A DNA stretch of 64,000 nt from UBA987 sp002292105 (GCA_943846675.1 OX044357.1:1178001-1242000), one strand, 5' to 3'. Positions 9,014 to 17,830 are shown, counted from the stretch's first letter. Program-made: numbers and translations. The notes: generated by a model not told the origin, from the letters alone.

Positions 9014-9021
9014 TATTTTTG
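9014..9021 (+). promoter_or_regulatory. Promoter -7 box TATTTTTG for proline dehydrogenase
   Basis: Exact TAnnTTTG match ending 9 nt before the ATG at 9031. It overlaps an in-frame TTG at 9019, which argues that translation begins at 9031 instead. Confidence 0.6.
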
Positions 9022-9030
9022 CTTGCAATA

Positions 9031-10206
9031 ATGACACAAGTATCGTTCGATAATACCGAAGTTGCGTTCAAACATAAATCGGATGCCAAGCTGAAACAAG
9101 CGAAATGGCTTTTTTCACTTTTTAACTACAAGTGGTTGGTTCGGTTTGGGCCAGGTTTAACCGCATTTGGGTTAAAATTAAGATTGCCTATAAAGGGCTT
9201 GGTAAAACAAACCATTTTTGAACAGTTCTGTGGAGGCGAGACCATAGAAGAATGCAATCAAGCAGGCGATGTTTTATATAAGAATGGGGTAGGGTCTATT
9301 CTGGATTATTCCGTTGAAGGTGTGGAAGAAGAAGCTACGTTCCAAAGTAATTTTGAGGAATTAAAACGCGCTATTTTGACGGCAAAGTCAGACGTCAAAT
9401 TCCCTTTTGCTGTTTTTAAGTGCACCGGTATCGGCAAGTTCGACATATTGGAAAAGGCTAGTAACGGTAGTCTTTCTGATGCAGATCAAGCATCTTTCGA
9501 TATGATGAAAAACCGATTAGAACAATTGTGTCAAATCGCTGTAGACAGCAAGGTTCGGTTGTTAATCGACGCAGAAGAAACGTGGATTCAAGATATTATC
9601 GATGCGCTTGTAATGGACCTGATGCGTAAACACAATACACATGAAGTATGCATCTACAACACCTTGCAAATGTATCGCCACGACAGGGTAGCTTACCTGA
9701 AAAAGTCCATAGAAGAAGCCAAAAGTCAAGGATTTCAGCTGGGATATAAATTGGTTCGCGGTGCGTATATGGAAAAAGAGAGAGAACGCGCCGAAGAAAT
9801 GGGATATGCTAGTCCTATTCAGCCGAATAAAGAGAGCACGGACGCCGGTTTCGATGAAGCATTAACGATATGTTTCAATAACCGTGATGTCGTAGCTACG
9901 TGTTTAGGTACCCACAATGAAAGTAGCTCTAAGTTGTTAACCGAGTTAATGGAAAAAGAAGGTGTGGCTATAACGGATGATCGTTTTTGGTTTGCACAAC
10001 TTTACGGCATGAGTGACAATATCTCATTCAATTTAGCCAATGCTGGCTATAACGTGGCCAAATACCTGCCTTACGGGCCGATACAAGCAGTTTTGCCTTA
10101 TTTAGGTCGACGTGCTCAAGAAAATAGTTCTGTAGCCGGACAAGTGGGGAGAGAGATGTCGCTGATTGTGAAGGAGCTTAAGCGGAGGAAGGGAGTTGAT
10201 AGTTGA
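9031..10206 (+). CDS. Proline dehydrogenase (monofunctional PRODH)
   Basis: FAD enzyme oxidising proline to pyrroline-5-carboxylate, membrane-associated, feeding electrons to quinone. The PRODH barrel motifs are all present: LLIDAEETWIQ, NTLQMYRHDR, GYKLVRGAYMEKER, LGTHNESS, FAQLYGMSDNISFN and the C-terminal KYLPYGPIQAVLPYLGRRA with the substrate-binding RR. At 391 aa it is the PRODH domain alone, without the P5C dehydrogenase half of fused PutA. ATG 9031 is chosen over the TTG at 9019 that overlaps the promoter box. The last codons and TGA stop (GTT GAT AGT TGA) fall in the first units of a heptamer repeat array. Confidence 0.95.
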   Translation: MTQVSFDNTEVAFKHKSDAKLKQAKWLFSLFNYKWLVRFGPGLTAFGLKLRLPIKGLVKQTIFEQFCGGETIEECNQAGDVLYKNGVGSILDYSVEGVEEEATFQSNFEELKRAILTAKSDVKFPFAVFKCTGIGKFDILEKASNGSLSDADQASFDMMKNRLEQLCQIAVDSKVRLLIDAEETWIQDIIDALVMDLMRKHNTHEVCIYNTLQMYRHDRVAYLKKSIEEAKSQGFQLGYKLVRGAYMEKERERAEEMGYASPIQPNKESTDAGFDEALTICFNNRDVVATCLGTHNESSSKLLTELMEKEGVAITDDRFWFAQLYGMSDNISFNLANAGYNVAKYLPYGPIQAVLPYLGRRAQENSSVAGQVGREMSLIVKELKRRKGVDS

Positions 10207-10525
10207 GAATTGAGAATTGAAAGTTGATTTTTTTTGACTCAGGACTGATTGACTCAGGACGCAGGACTCGAATTCTATTCTCCAGTCATTCAAACCTTTA
10301 GACCATCAAACATTCAGACATTCTAACATTCAGACATTCAAATAAAGGCATTAGGAATTAGGTTGGGTGATAATTGAGAGTTGAAAATTGAAATTTGAAA
10401 ATTGATTCTTTTTTGACTCAGGACTGATTGACTAAGGACGCAGGACTAGAATTTTATTCTCCAGTCATTCAAACCTTCAATCCATCAAACCTTCAGACCT
10501 TCAAACCTTCAGACCTTCAATCCTT
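10194..10525. repeat. Two ~180-bp direct copies of a compound 7-bp/8-bp repeat block
   Basis: Two copies offset by 179 bp (GACTCAGGACTGATTGACT begins at 10236 and again at 10415). Each has three parts: heptamer units like TTGAGAA/TTGAAAG (10200-10228; 10373-10405), a conserved core with ACTCAGGAC motifs and TTCTCCAGTCATTCAAACC, then octamer units such as CATTCAGA or CCTTCAGA (10298-10341; 10469-10525). The left end supplies the proline dehydrogenase stop; the right end encodes the last residues and stop of folC. No gene is present. Confidence 0.9.
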
Positions 10526-11747
10526 CCAAAAAGTCCGCTACCACAAACGTACTTCCACCTACAAAGATGACGTCATCAGGCGAGGCTGCCATTAACGCAG
10601 CGGTATACCCACTCATTACTGTCTCGTAGACTGTGCCGTTTAAATTTTGTTGTGCGGCGTTAGTAGCTAATTCGCTAGCGTCTAGTGCTCGTACTATGCT
10701 TGGTTTGCAGTAATAGTAAGTTGCGTCTTTGGGCAAAGGCTGTAAGACCTTGGCAGTGTCTTTACCTTGAACTTGGCCAAAAACGATGTGCAATTGGTTG
10801 AAGTTTTCTTGTTCCAATTGCATGACAATTTCTTCGATACCTTCTGTGTTGTGGCCAGTATCGCAAATTACCTTCGGATTGTCTTGTATAATTTGCCATC
10901 GACCTTGGATTCCGGTATTCTTTACCACGCTTCTAATGCCTTTCCGACATTTCTGTATATCTAATCCCCACCCAAGGTTGTTTAGTGCAACCAACCCAGC
11001 CATAGCAGTTCGCACATTCTGAACTTGGTAATATCCAAGTAAATCAGTCTGCCAAATCTTATTGGGTTTGACCATATCTTCGGCAAAAGTGATTTCAGCG
11101 TTAAGTGATTGGGCTTTTGAGGTAAAGACCTCGTCGGTGTCAGCATCTCTTTCTCCAATTACCACTGGAATGCCGGCCTTAATTATACCTGCTTTTTCTG
11201 CAGCAATGAGGGGCAAGGTGTCTCCCAACATATCAGTATGGTCTAAACCAATATTGGTAATGATGCTAACTTCTGGTGTAACTACGTTGGTGCTATCTAG
11301 TCGTCCGCCTAATCCAGTTTCAATGATGGCTATGTCAACTTGTTGCTGAGCAAAATAATGGAATGCCATGGCAACAGTAATTTCAAAAAAGGATGGCTTA
11401 ATTTTTTCTAATGGTTCCTTAATCTTATTGACAAAGTCTATGACGAAATCCTCTGACACACATTCACCATTAATCCGAATGCGTTCTCTAAAGTCAACTA
11501 AATGTGGTGAGGTATATAAGCCTGTTTTAAATCCATTTTGTTGAAACACAGAGGCTAGCATGTGCGAAACACTACCTTTCCCATTGGTGCCTGCGACGTG
11601 AACCGATTTAAACTTGTTTTGTGGGTTGTCTAACGCTTCACACAGGGCTAGCGTATTGGTTAAATCTTTCTTGTACGCGGCAGCACCAACCCGCTGATAC
11701 ATCGGTAATTGGGCAAAAAGGTACTCAAGTGTTTGAGCGTAAGTCAA
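10509..11747 (-). CDS. folC: Bifunctional folylpolyglutamate synthase/dihydrofolate synthase
   Basis: Cytoplasmic Mur-ligase-fold enzyme adding glutamate to dihydropteroate and folates. Key motifs: ATP loop HVAGTNGKGSVSH, TSPHLVDFRERIRING, ETGLGGRLDSTN and NIGLDHTDMLG, then VICDTGHNTEG in the C-terminal domain. 412 aa is normal length. The start is a TTG at 11747, 6 nt after the TonB stop; no ATG is available. It is the last gene of the barrel/HU-SPOR/ExbB/ExbD/TonB run and probably co-transcribed with it. The final residues (LEGLKV) and stop are read from the octamer repeat block, so the repeat has invaded or defined the gene end. Confidence 0.96.
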   Translation of the reverse strand: MTYAQTLEYLFAQLPMYQRVGAAAYKKDLTNTLALCEALDNPQNKFKSVHVAGTNGKGSVSHMLASVFQQNGFKTGLYTSPHLVDFRERIRINGECVSEDFVIDFVNKIKEPLEKIKPSFFEITVAMAFHYFAQQQVDIAIIETGLGGRLDSTNVVTPEVSIITNIGLDHTDMLGDTLPLIAAEKAGIIKAGIPVVIGERDADTDEVFTSKAQSLNAEITFAEDMVKPNKIWQTDLLGYYQVQNVRTAMAGLVALNNLGWGLDIQKCRKGIRSVVKNTGIQGRWQIIQDNPKVICDTGHNTEGIEEIVMQLEQENFNQLHIVFGQVQGKDTAKVLQPLPKDATYYYCKPSIVRALDASELATNAAQQNLNGTVYETVMSGYTAALMAASPDDVIFVGGSTFVVADFLEGLKV

Positions 11748-11753
11748 TGCGGT

Positions 11754-12554
11754 TTATTGAAGCTTGTACTTAAAGGTGATGGTCCCACAGTTTGTTGCAG
11801 CTTGATCGCCGAATGGATAAAACTCAAATCGCTTTATGGCGTCCTTACTCAAGTTTTTGAGATAACTGCTTGTCGCTGTTCCACCGGCTACACGCATTGA
11901 AATTGTTATAAGCTTACCGTTTCGGTCTACACAAAACGCGATAATGACAGAACCGTGGTCTTGACTTTTATTTACGATGTTAGGATTCTTCGAAATTCCA
12001 AATCCATCTAAGTTGTAATTGACGTTACCCATAGTTCCGGATGATTTGCCACCAGGACCTTTCTGCTTGGCTCCAGGGTCTCCTTTTGGACCTGATTTAT
12101 CGCCATCGCCTGTACTGGTCGTTTTATCCGAATTGGCTTTTTTATTTTTCCAACGTTCCATGGCTTTTTGCGCTTCGGAGATTGTCGGTTCTTGCGTCTT
12201 TGTAGGCTCAGTCTTTGTAGGCTCGGTCTTGGTTGTTTGCTGTGTTTGTTTCTGACTGTCATCCATTTCTGGCTGATCAACATCATCACTGGTCACAACT
12301 GGATCATCGTTTTGAGTTGTCGAAGGATTTGGGTTAGATGGAGGTGTGACAGTAGGTGTAGTGTTTGCTACTTGAGAGACGTCAGATACACCACCTGCCG
12401 CTGGATCGCCAAAGCTAACTTCAACGCCACCTGCTGGTTCTTCCATGTCTTTAGCTTCACCCATTATCCAAATCAGCATCAACAAAAAGATGATACTGTG
12501 GATGAGAATGGTTGCTACTAATCCTTTACGGTCGTGATCGTGACTTAAATCCAT
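11754..12554 (-). CDS. tonB: Energy transducer TonB
   Basis: TonB-family protein linking ExbB-ExbD motion to outer-membrane receptors. A short cytoplasmic start (MDLSHDHDRKG) leads into one N-terminal membrane helix (LVATILIHSIIFLLMLIWIM, about residues 12-31). A long low-complexity periplasmic linker follows, rich in Pro, Thr, Gln and Lys with repeated EPTKT units, and then a C-terminal domain (about 180-266) with FGISKNPNIV and a YPFGDQ-to-FKYKLQ ending like TonB C-terminal domains. It sits 10 nt after exbD and 6 nt before folC. Confidence 0.88.
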   Translation of the reverse strand: MDLSHDHDRKGLVATILIHSIIFLLMLIWIMGEAKDMEEPAGGVEVSFGDPAAGGVSDVSQVANTTPTVTPPSNPNPSTTQNDDPVVTSDDVDQPEMDDSQKQTQQTTKTEPTKTEPTKTQEPTISEAQKAMERWKNKKANSDKTTSTGDGDKSGPKGDPGAKQKGPGGKSSGTMGNVNYNLDGFGISKNPNIVNKSQDHGSVIIAFCVDRNGKLITISMRVAGGTATSSYLKNLSKDAIKRFEFYPFGDQAATNCGTITFKYKLQ

Positions 12555-12564
12555 AACGTTGTTT

Positions 12565-12960
12565 TTATTTCACAGGCTTCAATGCTAAAACCGGCTTACC
12601 ACCTAGTTCATTGACCATATATACCAAGTCCATTACCTTTTCGTAATTGACCCTTTTATCTCCATATATCGACACTGTTGCCCCTGGGTTTTGGGTTAAT
12701 GCCGCATCTAGTGCTCCAGGTAAACGGTCAAACGAAACTTTTTCATCGTCAACCGAATATTCTAGGTCGGTACTAACCGCCACTTTTATCAATTGTTTTG
12801 TTGTAGTCGTTTTAGACCCTTTCGGAAGTAATACCTTTAAGATTGGCTCAGGTGTAAACTTCGAAGTAATGATAAAAAAGATAAGCAACAGGAATATAAT
12901 ATCCGTCATCGACGACATATTAAACTCTGCAGCTACCTTATTTCTTCTTTTTAATTTCAT
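12565..12960 (-). CDS. exbD: Biopolymer transport protein ExbD/TolR
   Basis: 131-residue ExbD/TolR. The N-terminal helix carries the conserved proton-relay Asp (SMTDIIFLLLIFFIIT, Asp at about residue 19), followed by a periplasmic domain ending in MDLVYMVNELGGKPVLAL. It lies between exbB (24 nt upstream) and tonB (10 nt downstream), forming a complete ExbB-ExbD-TonB motor. Confidence 0.95.
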   Translation of the reverse strand: MKLKRRNKVAAEFNMSSMTDIIFLLLIFFIITSKFTPEPILKVLLPKGSKTTTTKQLIKVAVSTDLEYSVDDEKVSFDRLPGALDAALTQNPGATVSIYGDKRVNYEKVMDLVYMVNELGGKPVLALKPVK

Positions 12961-12984
12961 AACAACCCGTTCATTAATAACGTA

Positions 12985-13677
12985 TTACGACGCAGGTTCG
13001 TGTAAAATATCTAAAAATTCCATGGAAGTTGATTCCATTCTGTAAATTACTTTATCAATCATGGAGGTAAGTGAATTATAACTGATGTATGCGATAATAC
13101 CTACAATTAAACCACCAACGGTAGTCACCATGGCTTCATAAATACCACCCGACAATGAACCAACTTGTATGCCGTCTGCATTTTGTGATAAGGTGTAAAA
13201 TGTTTTAATCATACCCGTTACAGTTCCTAAGAAACCAATCATTGGTGCTGCTCCAGATATAGTGGCCAATAGTGGCATTCCTTTTTCGAGCTTAGATACT
13301 TCCAAGTTACCAACGTTTTGTACAGCAACTTGAACATCTTGCAGGGGTTTCCCAATTCTCGACAAACCTTTTTCAAGCATTCTTGCTATTGGCGTATTTG
13401 TAGCCTCACACAAGCTTTGTGCACCTTTGATGTTTCCTTCCAACACCATGTCCTTGATACGTTTCATAAACAACGGATCGTACTCGCGTGCTTTCTTAAT
13501 GGTAAGATATCGTTCAACCAATAGATATATGGCGATTATGCTAAGAATAACGATAGGGATTAGCATAATACCACCGTTTAGGGCAATATCAAGTACATTC
13601 ATTTGCTTTTCTGTTTCCACAACCAAACCGGTCGTATCGCTGGCAACAGTAGGAGCTTGCAACAAAATTGATTTCAT
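12985..13677 (-). CDS. exbB: MotA/TolQ/ExbB proton channel protein
   Basis: 230-residue inner-membrane channel subunit. Three membrane helices: GIMLIPIVILSIIAIYLLVERYL near residues 34-57, and the pair around GMPLLATISGAAPMIGFLGTV and GGIYEAMVTTVGGLIVGIIAYISYN, which hold the conserved Pro/Thr/Gly of the family. The N-terminus has a short extra periplasmic stretch before helix 1. It is the first motor gene after the HU-CCDC81/SPOR protein (23 nt gap), so all are probably one transcript. Confidence 0.95.
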   Translation of the reverse strand: MKSILLQAPTVASDTTGLVVETEKQMNVLDIALNGGIMLIPIVILSIIAIYLLVERYLTIKKAREYDPLFMKRIKDMVLEGNIKGAQSLCEATNTPIARMLEKGLSRIGKPLQDVQVAVQNVGNLEVSKLEKGMPLLATISGAAPMIGFLGTVTGMIKTFYTLSQNADGIQVGSLSGGIYEAMVTTVGGLIVGIIAYISYNSLTSMIDKVIYRMESTSMEFLDILHEPAS

Positions 13678-13700
13678 CTAAATTTTATTATTTCAATTAT

Positions 13701-14888
13701 TTATTCTTCGTTTTCAAATATGAACGCATAACGGTCATCGTATCTTTTTACCAGTTTTAAAAAGTCTTGTGCATTCTTCTTAGAGATAAATTTCTCAATG
13801 CATAAAAGCTTTGCATCTGGTGTAACCAATTCAAATACATCGTATTCGCGTTTCTCTAACTTAGTTCTTTTCAGAGAGGCTATCTTATCCGTGTAATTTT
13901 TAGCAACTGCTATGTAATAGACAGTTTCTGTAAAAGGATTAAACGGTTTTAAGTCACTTGATGTTGTATTGTTCTCAGTTTTCTCTGGTACCGTTTTAGT
14001 TATTGGCGCTTTAATTTCTGGCTGCTCAATAGGTTGAATGACTTCTGCTGGAGCCTCTTTTTTAACCTCATTTACTTGAACTGCTGGTTCTGCAACTACA
14101 GCTTCTTTTGCTGATGGTAAATCCAGCTTTGGTGTAGGAGTTATTTCTTCATCAGTGATGTCCTCGTATTCAATCGTGGTTGCTATATATGGAGCTTCTT
14201 CTTTACCGTCATCAGTCAGTTCAATGTCTGGTATGATTGAAGCTGTGGATTCAGTATCAGAGGTGTTTTCAACTGGTGTCTCAACAAGAGCAGGATCTGC
14301 CGACGTGCGCAACAGTTGCCACAACATGACACCGAATAGCGATAAGATCGCAATAGAGGCGGCAATTTGTGGGAAATAAACACGGTTCTTTTTAGGCTCT
14401 TCGTTAATCGGGATGATCTTAGGCTTGTCTAGATCTGTGTGTATCGGTTTCGGTGTTGGAACGCTTGCTGCTGCCAGACGTTTGATTTTAACGTCTGAAA
14501 GGCCGTAACTTTTTTTGTGAAAGTTGGCTCCGTCGTAGGATACAAAGATTAGTTTATCCTCTTTGTTTAGATACAACGACCCAAGATTCTTAAACTCGTA
14601 ATTTTTATACTTCGCAAGTCTATCTTTAAGGAAAGAAGCAAACAATGCCACTTCTTTTTCACTCTGTTCATAAGAAATGCCTTTACGCTTTTGAAGTGCA
14701 TGAATTAACAAACCGTCATTTTCAATCAAGCTTTCGTTAAAAGCAACACGCTTTCGAGTAGGAGATACAAGCAGTCGATTTTCATCGAAATCTGTAGACT
14801 TAAAATTCCCGACAAACCCACCAAAATTGGGAATGATAACACAGTTTTTGTTATATAATAATTCGGAAACTAAATCGATTAACTCCAT
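13701..14888 (-). CDS. HU-CCDC81 domain / SPOR domain membrane protein
   Basis: 395-residue single-pass protein. Residues 1-135 match the bacterial HU-CCDC81 pair (VIIPNFGGFVGNFKS, FNESLIENDGLLIHAL, FKNLGSLYLNKEDKLIFVSYD). A membrane helix is at 172-193 (FPQIAASIAILSLFGVMLWQ), an acidic Glu/Pro/Thr linker follows, and the C-terminal 75 residues (VYYIAVAKN to AYAFIF-like end) look like a SPOR peptidoglycan-binding module. HU-like domain inside, SPOR outside is the expected topology. The family belongs to the HU/IHF superfamily but its role is not established. Its place between an outer-membrane barrel and exbB suggests a link between cell wall and the TonB motor; that is inference. Confidence 0.85.
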   Translation of the reverse strand: MELIDLVSELLYNKNCVIIPNFGGFVGNFKSTDFDENRLLVSPTRKRVAFNESLIENDGLLIHALQKRKGISYEQSEKEVALFASFLKDRLAKYKNYEFKNLGSLYLNKEDKLIFVSYDGANFHKKSYGLSDVKIKRLAAASVPTPKPIHTDLDKPKIIPINEEPKKNRVYFPQIAASIAILSLFGVMLWQLLRTSADPALVETPVENTSDTESTASIIPDIELTDDGKEEAPYIATTIEYEDITDEEITPTPKLDLPSAKEAVVAEPAVQVNEVKKEAPAEVIQPIEQPEIKAPITKTVPEKTENNTTSSDLKPFNPFTETVYYIAVAKNYTDKIASLKRTKLEKREYDVFELVTPDAKLLCIEKFISKKNAQDFLKLVKRYDDRYAFIFENEE

Positions 14889-14911
14889 ATATTTAATTCG
14901 TTGCGTTCAAG

Positions 14912-16552
14912 TTATAGTGAAAAGGTAATTCCTGCCAACAAATTAAGCCCAAAAGATGGATATGCATACCATTTTTGGTACCTAGAATTTGAAATATTAT
15001 TTACGTTTAAAAAGAACGAGATGTTTTTCTTGTATCTATAGTCTGCCATAACGTTTACGTCGAGAAATGGAGACAAGGTCTCTACAGGTTTAGACTCGGT
15101 GAACATATCACGTTGAAATCTTTCGCCAATAGCGTACAGTTGAACGCGCATGTTCAGCTTTTTTGCAACTGTGAATCGCATATTCAAATCTGCGTCTATA
15201 GCAGGTAACTGCCATGCCTGTTCTTGCTGGTCTGCTTTGTAGTTGTATAAGGTTGTATTAAACTGAATGAAAAATTTCTCATCCAGACGATACCCCAATC
15301 CGGTTGTAAATGCAACGGTTTGAACGTCATCGTACACAACACCAAAAGATCTGGTGGCTACAGAATCAGTAAGAAACAGGGGTAAGTCATTGTCAATGGA
15401 GTAACGGACTTTCAATAAATAGTCGATCTTCTTGATCAATACGCCCTTTAAACCACCAAATATGTTAAAACTGTTAACGGTATTCCGAATCTCTATATCG
15501 TTGCTTACAAATGGGTTTACGTAGGAAAGCTGTCTGAGGCTGTTCTTTTTAACGTCTCCGTCTAGTCCGGCAAACGCGCGTACTTTTTTAGGGACTAAAA
15601 AGTGTTCAACGTCTACATCCGGGAATAATCTAAAAGTTCCACCAACGCTATCAATAGCTACAACAGCATTCGCACCTATCCTTAAATCAACTTTTTTGTA
15701 TCGAAATGAATAGGAGGGAAGTACGCGTACAAATGTTCGTGCATAAGCTGGCGAAGCGTTGTCAATGATGTTTGTATAATCTACTTGGCCATCTACATCA
15801 ACTTCTCGTCGCTGTCCGAGTTTGAACTTTGAACGGAAGCTTGCGTCAAAATCATTTTCTCTGCGGTTTCCATGGGTTCCAAATGTATAGAAGTTAAATC
15901 CCAACTGAGTGCCAATTCGTTTTTCGTCATACCCACGGTTGTACAGTACTTGGCCATTAAAGTCGTTGAAAATTTGGTTGATTTCACGTTTTTCGAAAGT
16001 AAAACTATCTGGGTCATAGCCATAAAAATGAACGACATGACGCTCATAATCAAGTTTGCCGGTGAGTTCTCCTTTGTTCCCCATTTTAGATCCAACCACA
16101 CCTAGATGGTTGTCACTGAAATCTGCGTTTTCAGGTTTTCCAGCATTGGCCGACAGGTGTTTGCCGTAAAACCCGTAGTTGTATTTTTTATTTCTAACAC
16201 TATGAATTCTCAACTCGGCATAAGGAGTAAGAAAGTTACCTCCGCCCAGTTTAAAATAATTGCCAAATAACGGCTCATCTCGTTCAGATTTTATTCCAAT
16301 CGCTTTAGCGGCTCTGTAAGTTGGTAATACCGAATAGGCAAAATTGGGTAAGTCGTATGTGAAACTTGGTTTTTCACTTTTGATCGGTTGTATATCTGGT
16401 TTCGTGATAATCTTGTTAGCCGCAGATACTTTGGGTTCGTAATCCGATTTGATGTCAATCGACATAGTCGTTGACGTGTCTGTTTGACCAAAGACAGATA
16501 CTTGGCCAATGAAACCCAAGCTCAACAATAGAAAAAGCGCTCTTTTACCCAT
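14912..16552 (-). CDS. Outer-membrane beta-barrel (TonB-dependent-receptor-like barrel, no plug seen)
   Basis: About 546 residues with a signal peptide (GKRALFLLLSLGFIGQVSVFGQ). The body is a run of amphipathic strands with typical barrel turns (KLGGGNFLTPYAELRIHS, NNISNSRYQKWYAYPS) and a final strand ending FGLNLLAGITFSL, as in outer-membrane receptors. I see no plug domain or TonB box of a full receptor. The ATG at 16552 is preferred over the in-frame GTG at 16564 because it opens a clean signal peptide. It is the first gene of the run leading to HU-CCDC81/SPOR, ExbB, ExbD, TonB and FolC. Confidence 0.8.
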   Translation of the reverse strand: MGKRALFLLLSLGFIGQVSVFGQTDTSTTMSIDIKSDYEPKVSAANKIITKPDIQPIKSEKPSFTYDLPNFAYSVLPTYRAAKAIGIKSERDEPLFGNYFKLGGGNFLTPYAELRIHSVRNKKYNYGFYGKHLSANAGKPENADFSDNHLGVVGSKMGNKGELTGKLDYERHVVHFYGYDPDSFTFEKREINQIFNDFNGQVLYNRGYDEKRIGTQLGFNFYTFGTHGNRRENDFDASFRSKFKLGQRREVDVDGQVDYTNIIDNASPAYARTFVRVLPSYSFRYKKVDLRIGANAVVAIDSVGGTFRLFPDVDVEHFLVPKKVRAFAGLDGDVKKNSLRQLSYVNPFVSNDIEIRNTVNSFNIFGGLKGVLIKKIDYLLKVRYSIDNDLPLFLTDSVATRSFGVVYDDVQTVAFTTGLGYRLDEKFFIQFNTTLYNYKADQQEQAWQLPAIDADLNMRFTVAKKLNMRVQLYAIGERFQRDMFTESKPVETLSPFLDVNVMADYRYKKNISFFLNVNNISNSRYQKWYAYPSFGLNLLAGITFSL

Positions 16553-16565
16553 AAAATAAATCACT

Positions 16566-16573
16566 CAAAATTA
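16566..16573 (-). promoter_or_regulatory. Promoter -7 box TAATTTTG for the barrel/ExbBD-TonB run
   Basis: On the minus strand TAATTTTG ends 13 nt before the ATG at 16552. It is the only good TAnnTTTG match I see at the head of this gene run. Confidence 0.6.
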
Positions 16574-16710
16574 AATGAACACAGCGTGTTACGCAGTAGA
16601 ACATTTCCACATTAACGTTGTTTTTTGTGCTTAACGTATGGTCGAGGCTTCATTAGGAGTTTACTTATCAACAAATAGTGGGAGGAGATTCGTTGAATTT
16701 ACGCATGGTT

Positions 16711-16718
16711 TATATTTG
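16711..16718 (+). promoter_or_regulatory. Promoter -7 box TATATTTG for recA
   Basis: Exact TAnnTTTG, 22 nt before the recA ATG; a TTG at 16693-16695 could be the -33 element with a short 15-nt spacer. No obvious LexA-type palindrome was seen nearby. Confidence 0.65.
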
Positions 16719-16740
16719 AACTACGTAAAAAATTATACAA

Positions 16741-17772
16741 ATGGCGAACGAAAACGCAGAGAAGCTAAAAGCACTGAAACTTACGATTGACAAGTTAGAG
16801 AAATCGTATGGCAAGGGTGTTGTCATGAAAATGGATGATGATTCCGTTGTCAATATTCCTTCAATATCCACTGGATCTTTGGGCTTAGATATGGCCTTGG
16901 GTATAGGCGGTTTACCAAAAGGTCGTGTTGTTGAGATATACGGTCCAGAAGCATCTGGTAAAACAACGTTAGCGATGCACTGTGTTGCTGAAGCACAAAA
17001 GAAAGGTGGCATTGCTGCTTTTGTTGATGCTGAACACGCTTTTGATCGGTTCTATGCTGAAAAAATTGGTGTTGATACAGACGAATTACTGATTGCTCAA
17101 CCAGATGACGGAGAGCAGGCTTTAGAAATAGCCGATAATTTGATTCGTTCAGGTGCCATCGATATTATCGTAATTGACTCAGTTGCAGCTTTGGTACCAC
17201 GTGCTGAATTGGAAGGTGACATGGGAGATTCAAAAATGGGTTTGCAAGCGCGTTTGATGTCTCAGGCTTTACGTAAGCTAACGGGTACAATTAGCAAAAC
17301 AGGATGTATTTGTATATTCATTAACCAGCTTCGTGAGAAGATAGGTGTCATGTTTGGGAATCCTGAAACAACCACAGGTGGTAATGCGTTGAAGTTCTAT
17401 TCTTCAGTTCGTTTGGATATTCGTAGAATAGGACAAATAAAAGATGGGGTTGACATTGTTGGCAACCGTGTTAAAGTGAAGGTGGCTAAAAATAAAGTTG
17501 CTCCGCCTTTCCGAGTAATCGAATTTGATATCATGTACGGCGAAGGTGTTTCTAAAGCAGGCGAAGTGCTTGACTTAGGGGTTGAGGCTGAAATTGTAAA
17601 GAAAAGTGGAAGTTGGTTTAGCTACAATGGAACAAAGCTAGGACAGGGTAGAGACTCAGTAAAAAAACTATTGCTGGATAATCCGGAATTAATGGACGAA
17701 ATTGAGGATAAAGTTAAAGCGAAGGTGTTAGGTGACGCTGAACCTGTCGCTGCAACAGCAGAAGAATCTTAA
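16741..17772 (+). CDS. recA: Recombinase RecA
   Basis: DNA strand-exchange protein of 343 aa. Walker A GPEASGKTT is at residues 68-76, Walker B region IDIIVIDSVAALVP follows, then the L1/L2 region (FINQLREKIGVMFGNPETTTGGNALKFYSS) and the conserved C-terminal DNA-binding core KLGQGRDSVKKLL. Length, start and all landmarks are normal. It is a single-gene unit with its own promoter and a strong terminator. Confidence 0.99.
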   Translation: MANENAEKLKALKLTIDKLEKSYGKGVVMKMDDDSVVNIPSISTGSLGLDMALGIGGLPKGRVVEIYGPEASGKTTLAMHCVAEAQKKGGIAAFVDAEHAFDRFYAEKIGVDTDELLIAQPDDGEQALEIADNLIRSGAIDIIVIDSVAALVPRAELEGDMGDSKMGLQARLMSQALRKLTGTISKTGCICIFINQLREKIGVMFGNPETTTGGNALKFYSSVRLDIRRIGQIKDGVDIVGNRVKVKVAKNKVAPPFRVIEFDIMYGEGVSKAGEVLDLGVEAEIVKKSGSWFSYNGTKLGQGRDSVKKLLLDNPELMDEIEDKVKAKVLGDAEPVAATAEES

Positions 17773-17796
17773 GACTTTAATTAGTATAAAAAGTGC

Positions 17797-17830
17797 AAAC
17801 TCCGGTAACTTTATGTTGCCGGAGTTTTTT
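17797..17830. terminator. Bidirectional terminator shared by recA and the convergent lipoprotein gene
   Basis: Stem of 13 pairs, AAACTCCGGTAAC (17797-17809) with GTTGCCGGAGTTT (17815-17827), one of them G-U, loop of 5 nt, then a T run to 17830 for recA. On the minus strand the stem is followed by TTGCACTTTTT. Its right arm is coding sequence for the last residues and stop of the minus-strand gene. Confidence 0.92.

Noticed and set aside
10194..10525. Possible CRISPR array
   Set aside because: Units are 7-8 bp in tandem with no unique spacers of constant length and no cas genes nearby.
12008..12521. Open frames opposite and within tonB (93-117 codons)
   Set aside because: They mirror the low-complexity Pro/Thr/Lys linker of TonB in other frames and have no support of their own.
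16574..16710. LexA-type SOS box upstream of recA
   Set aside because: No clear inverted repeat near the -7 box; nothing to support SOS control.
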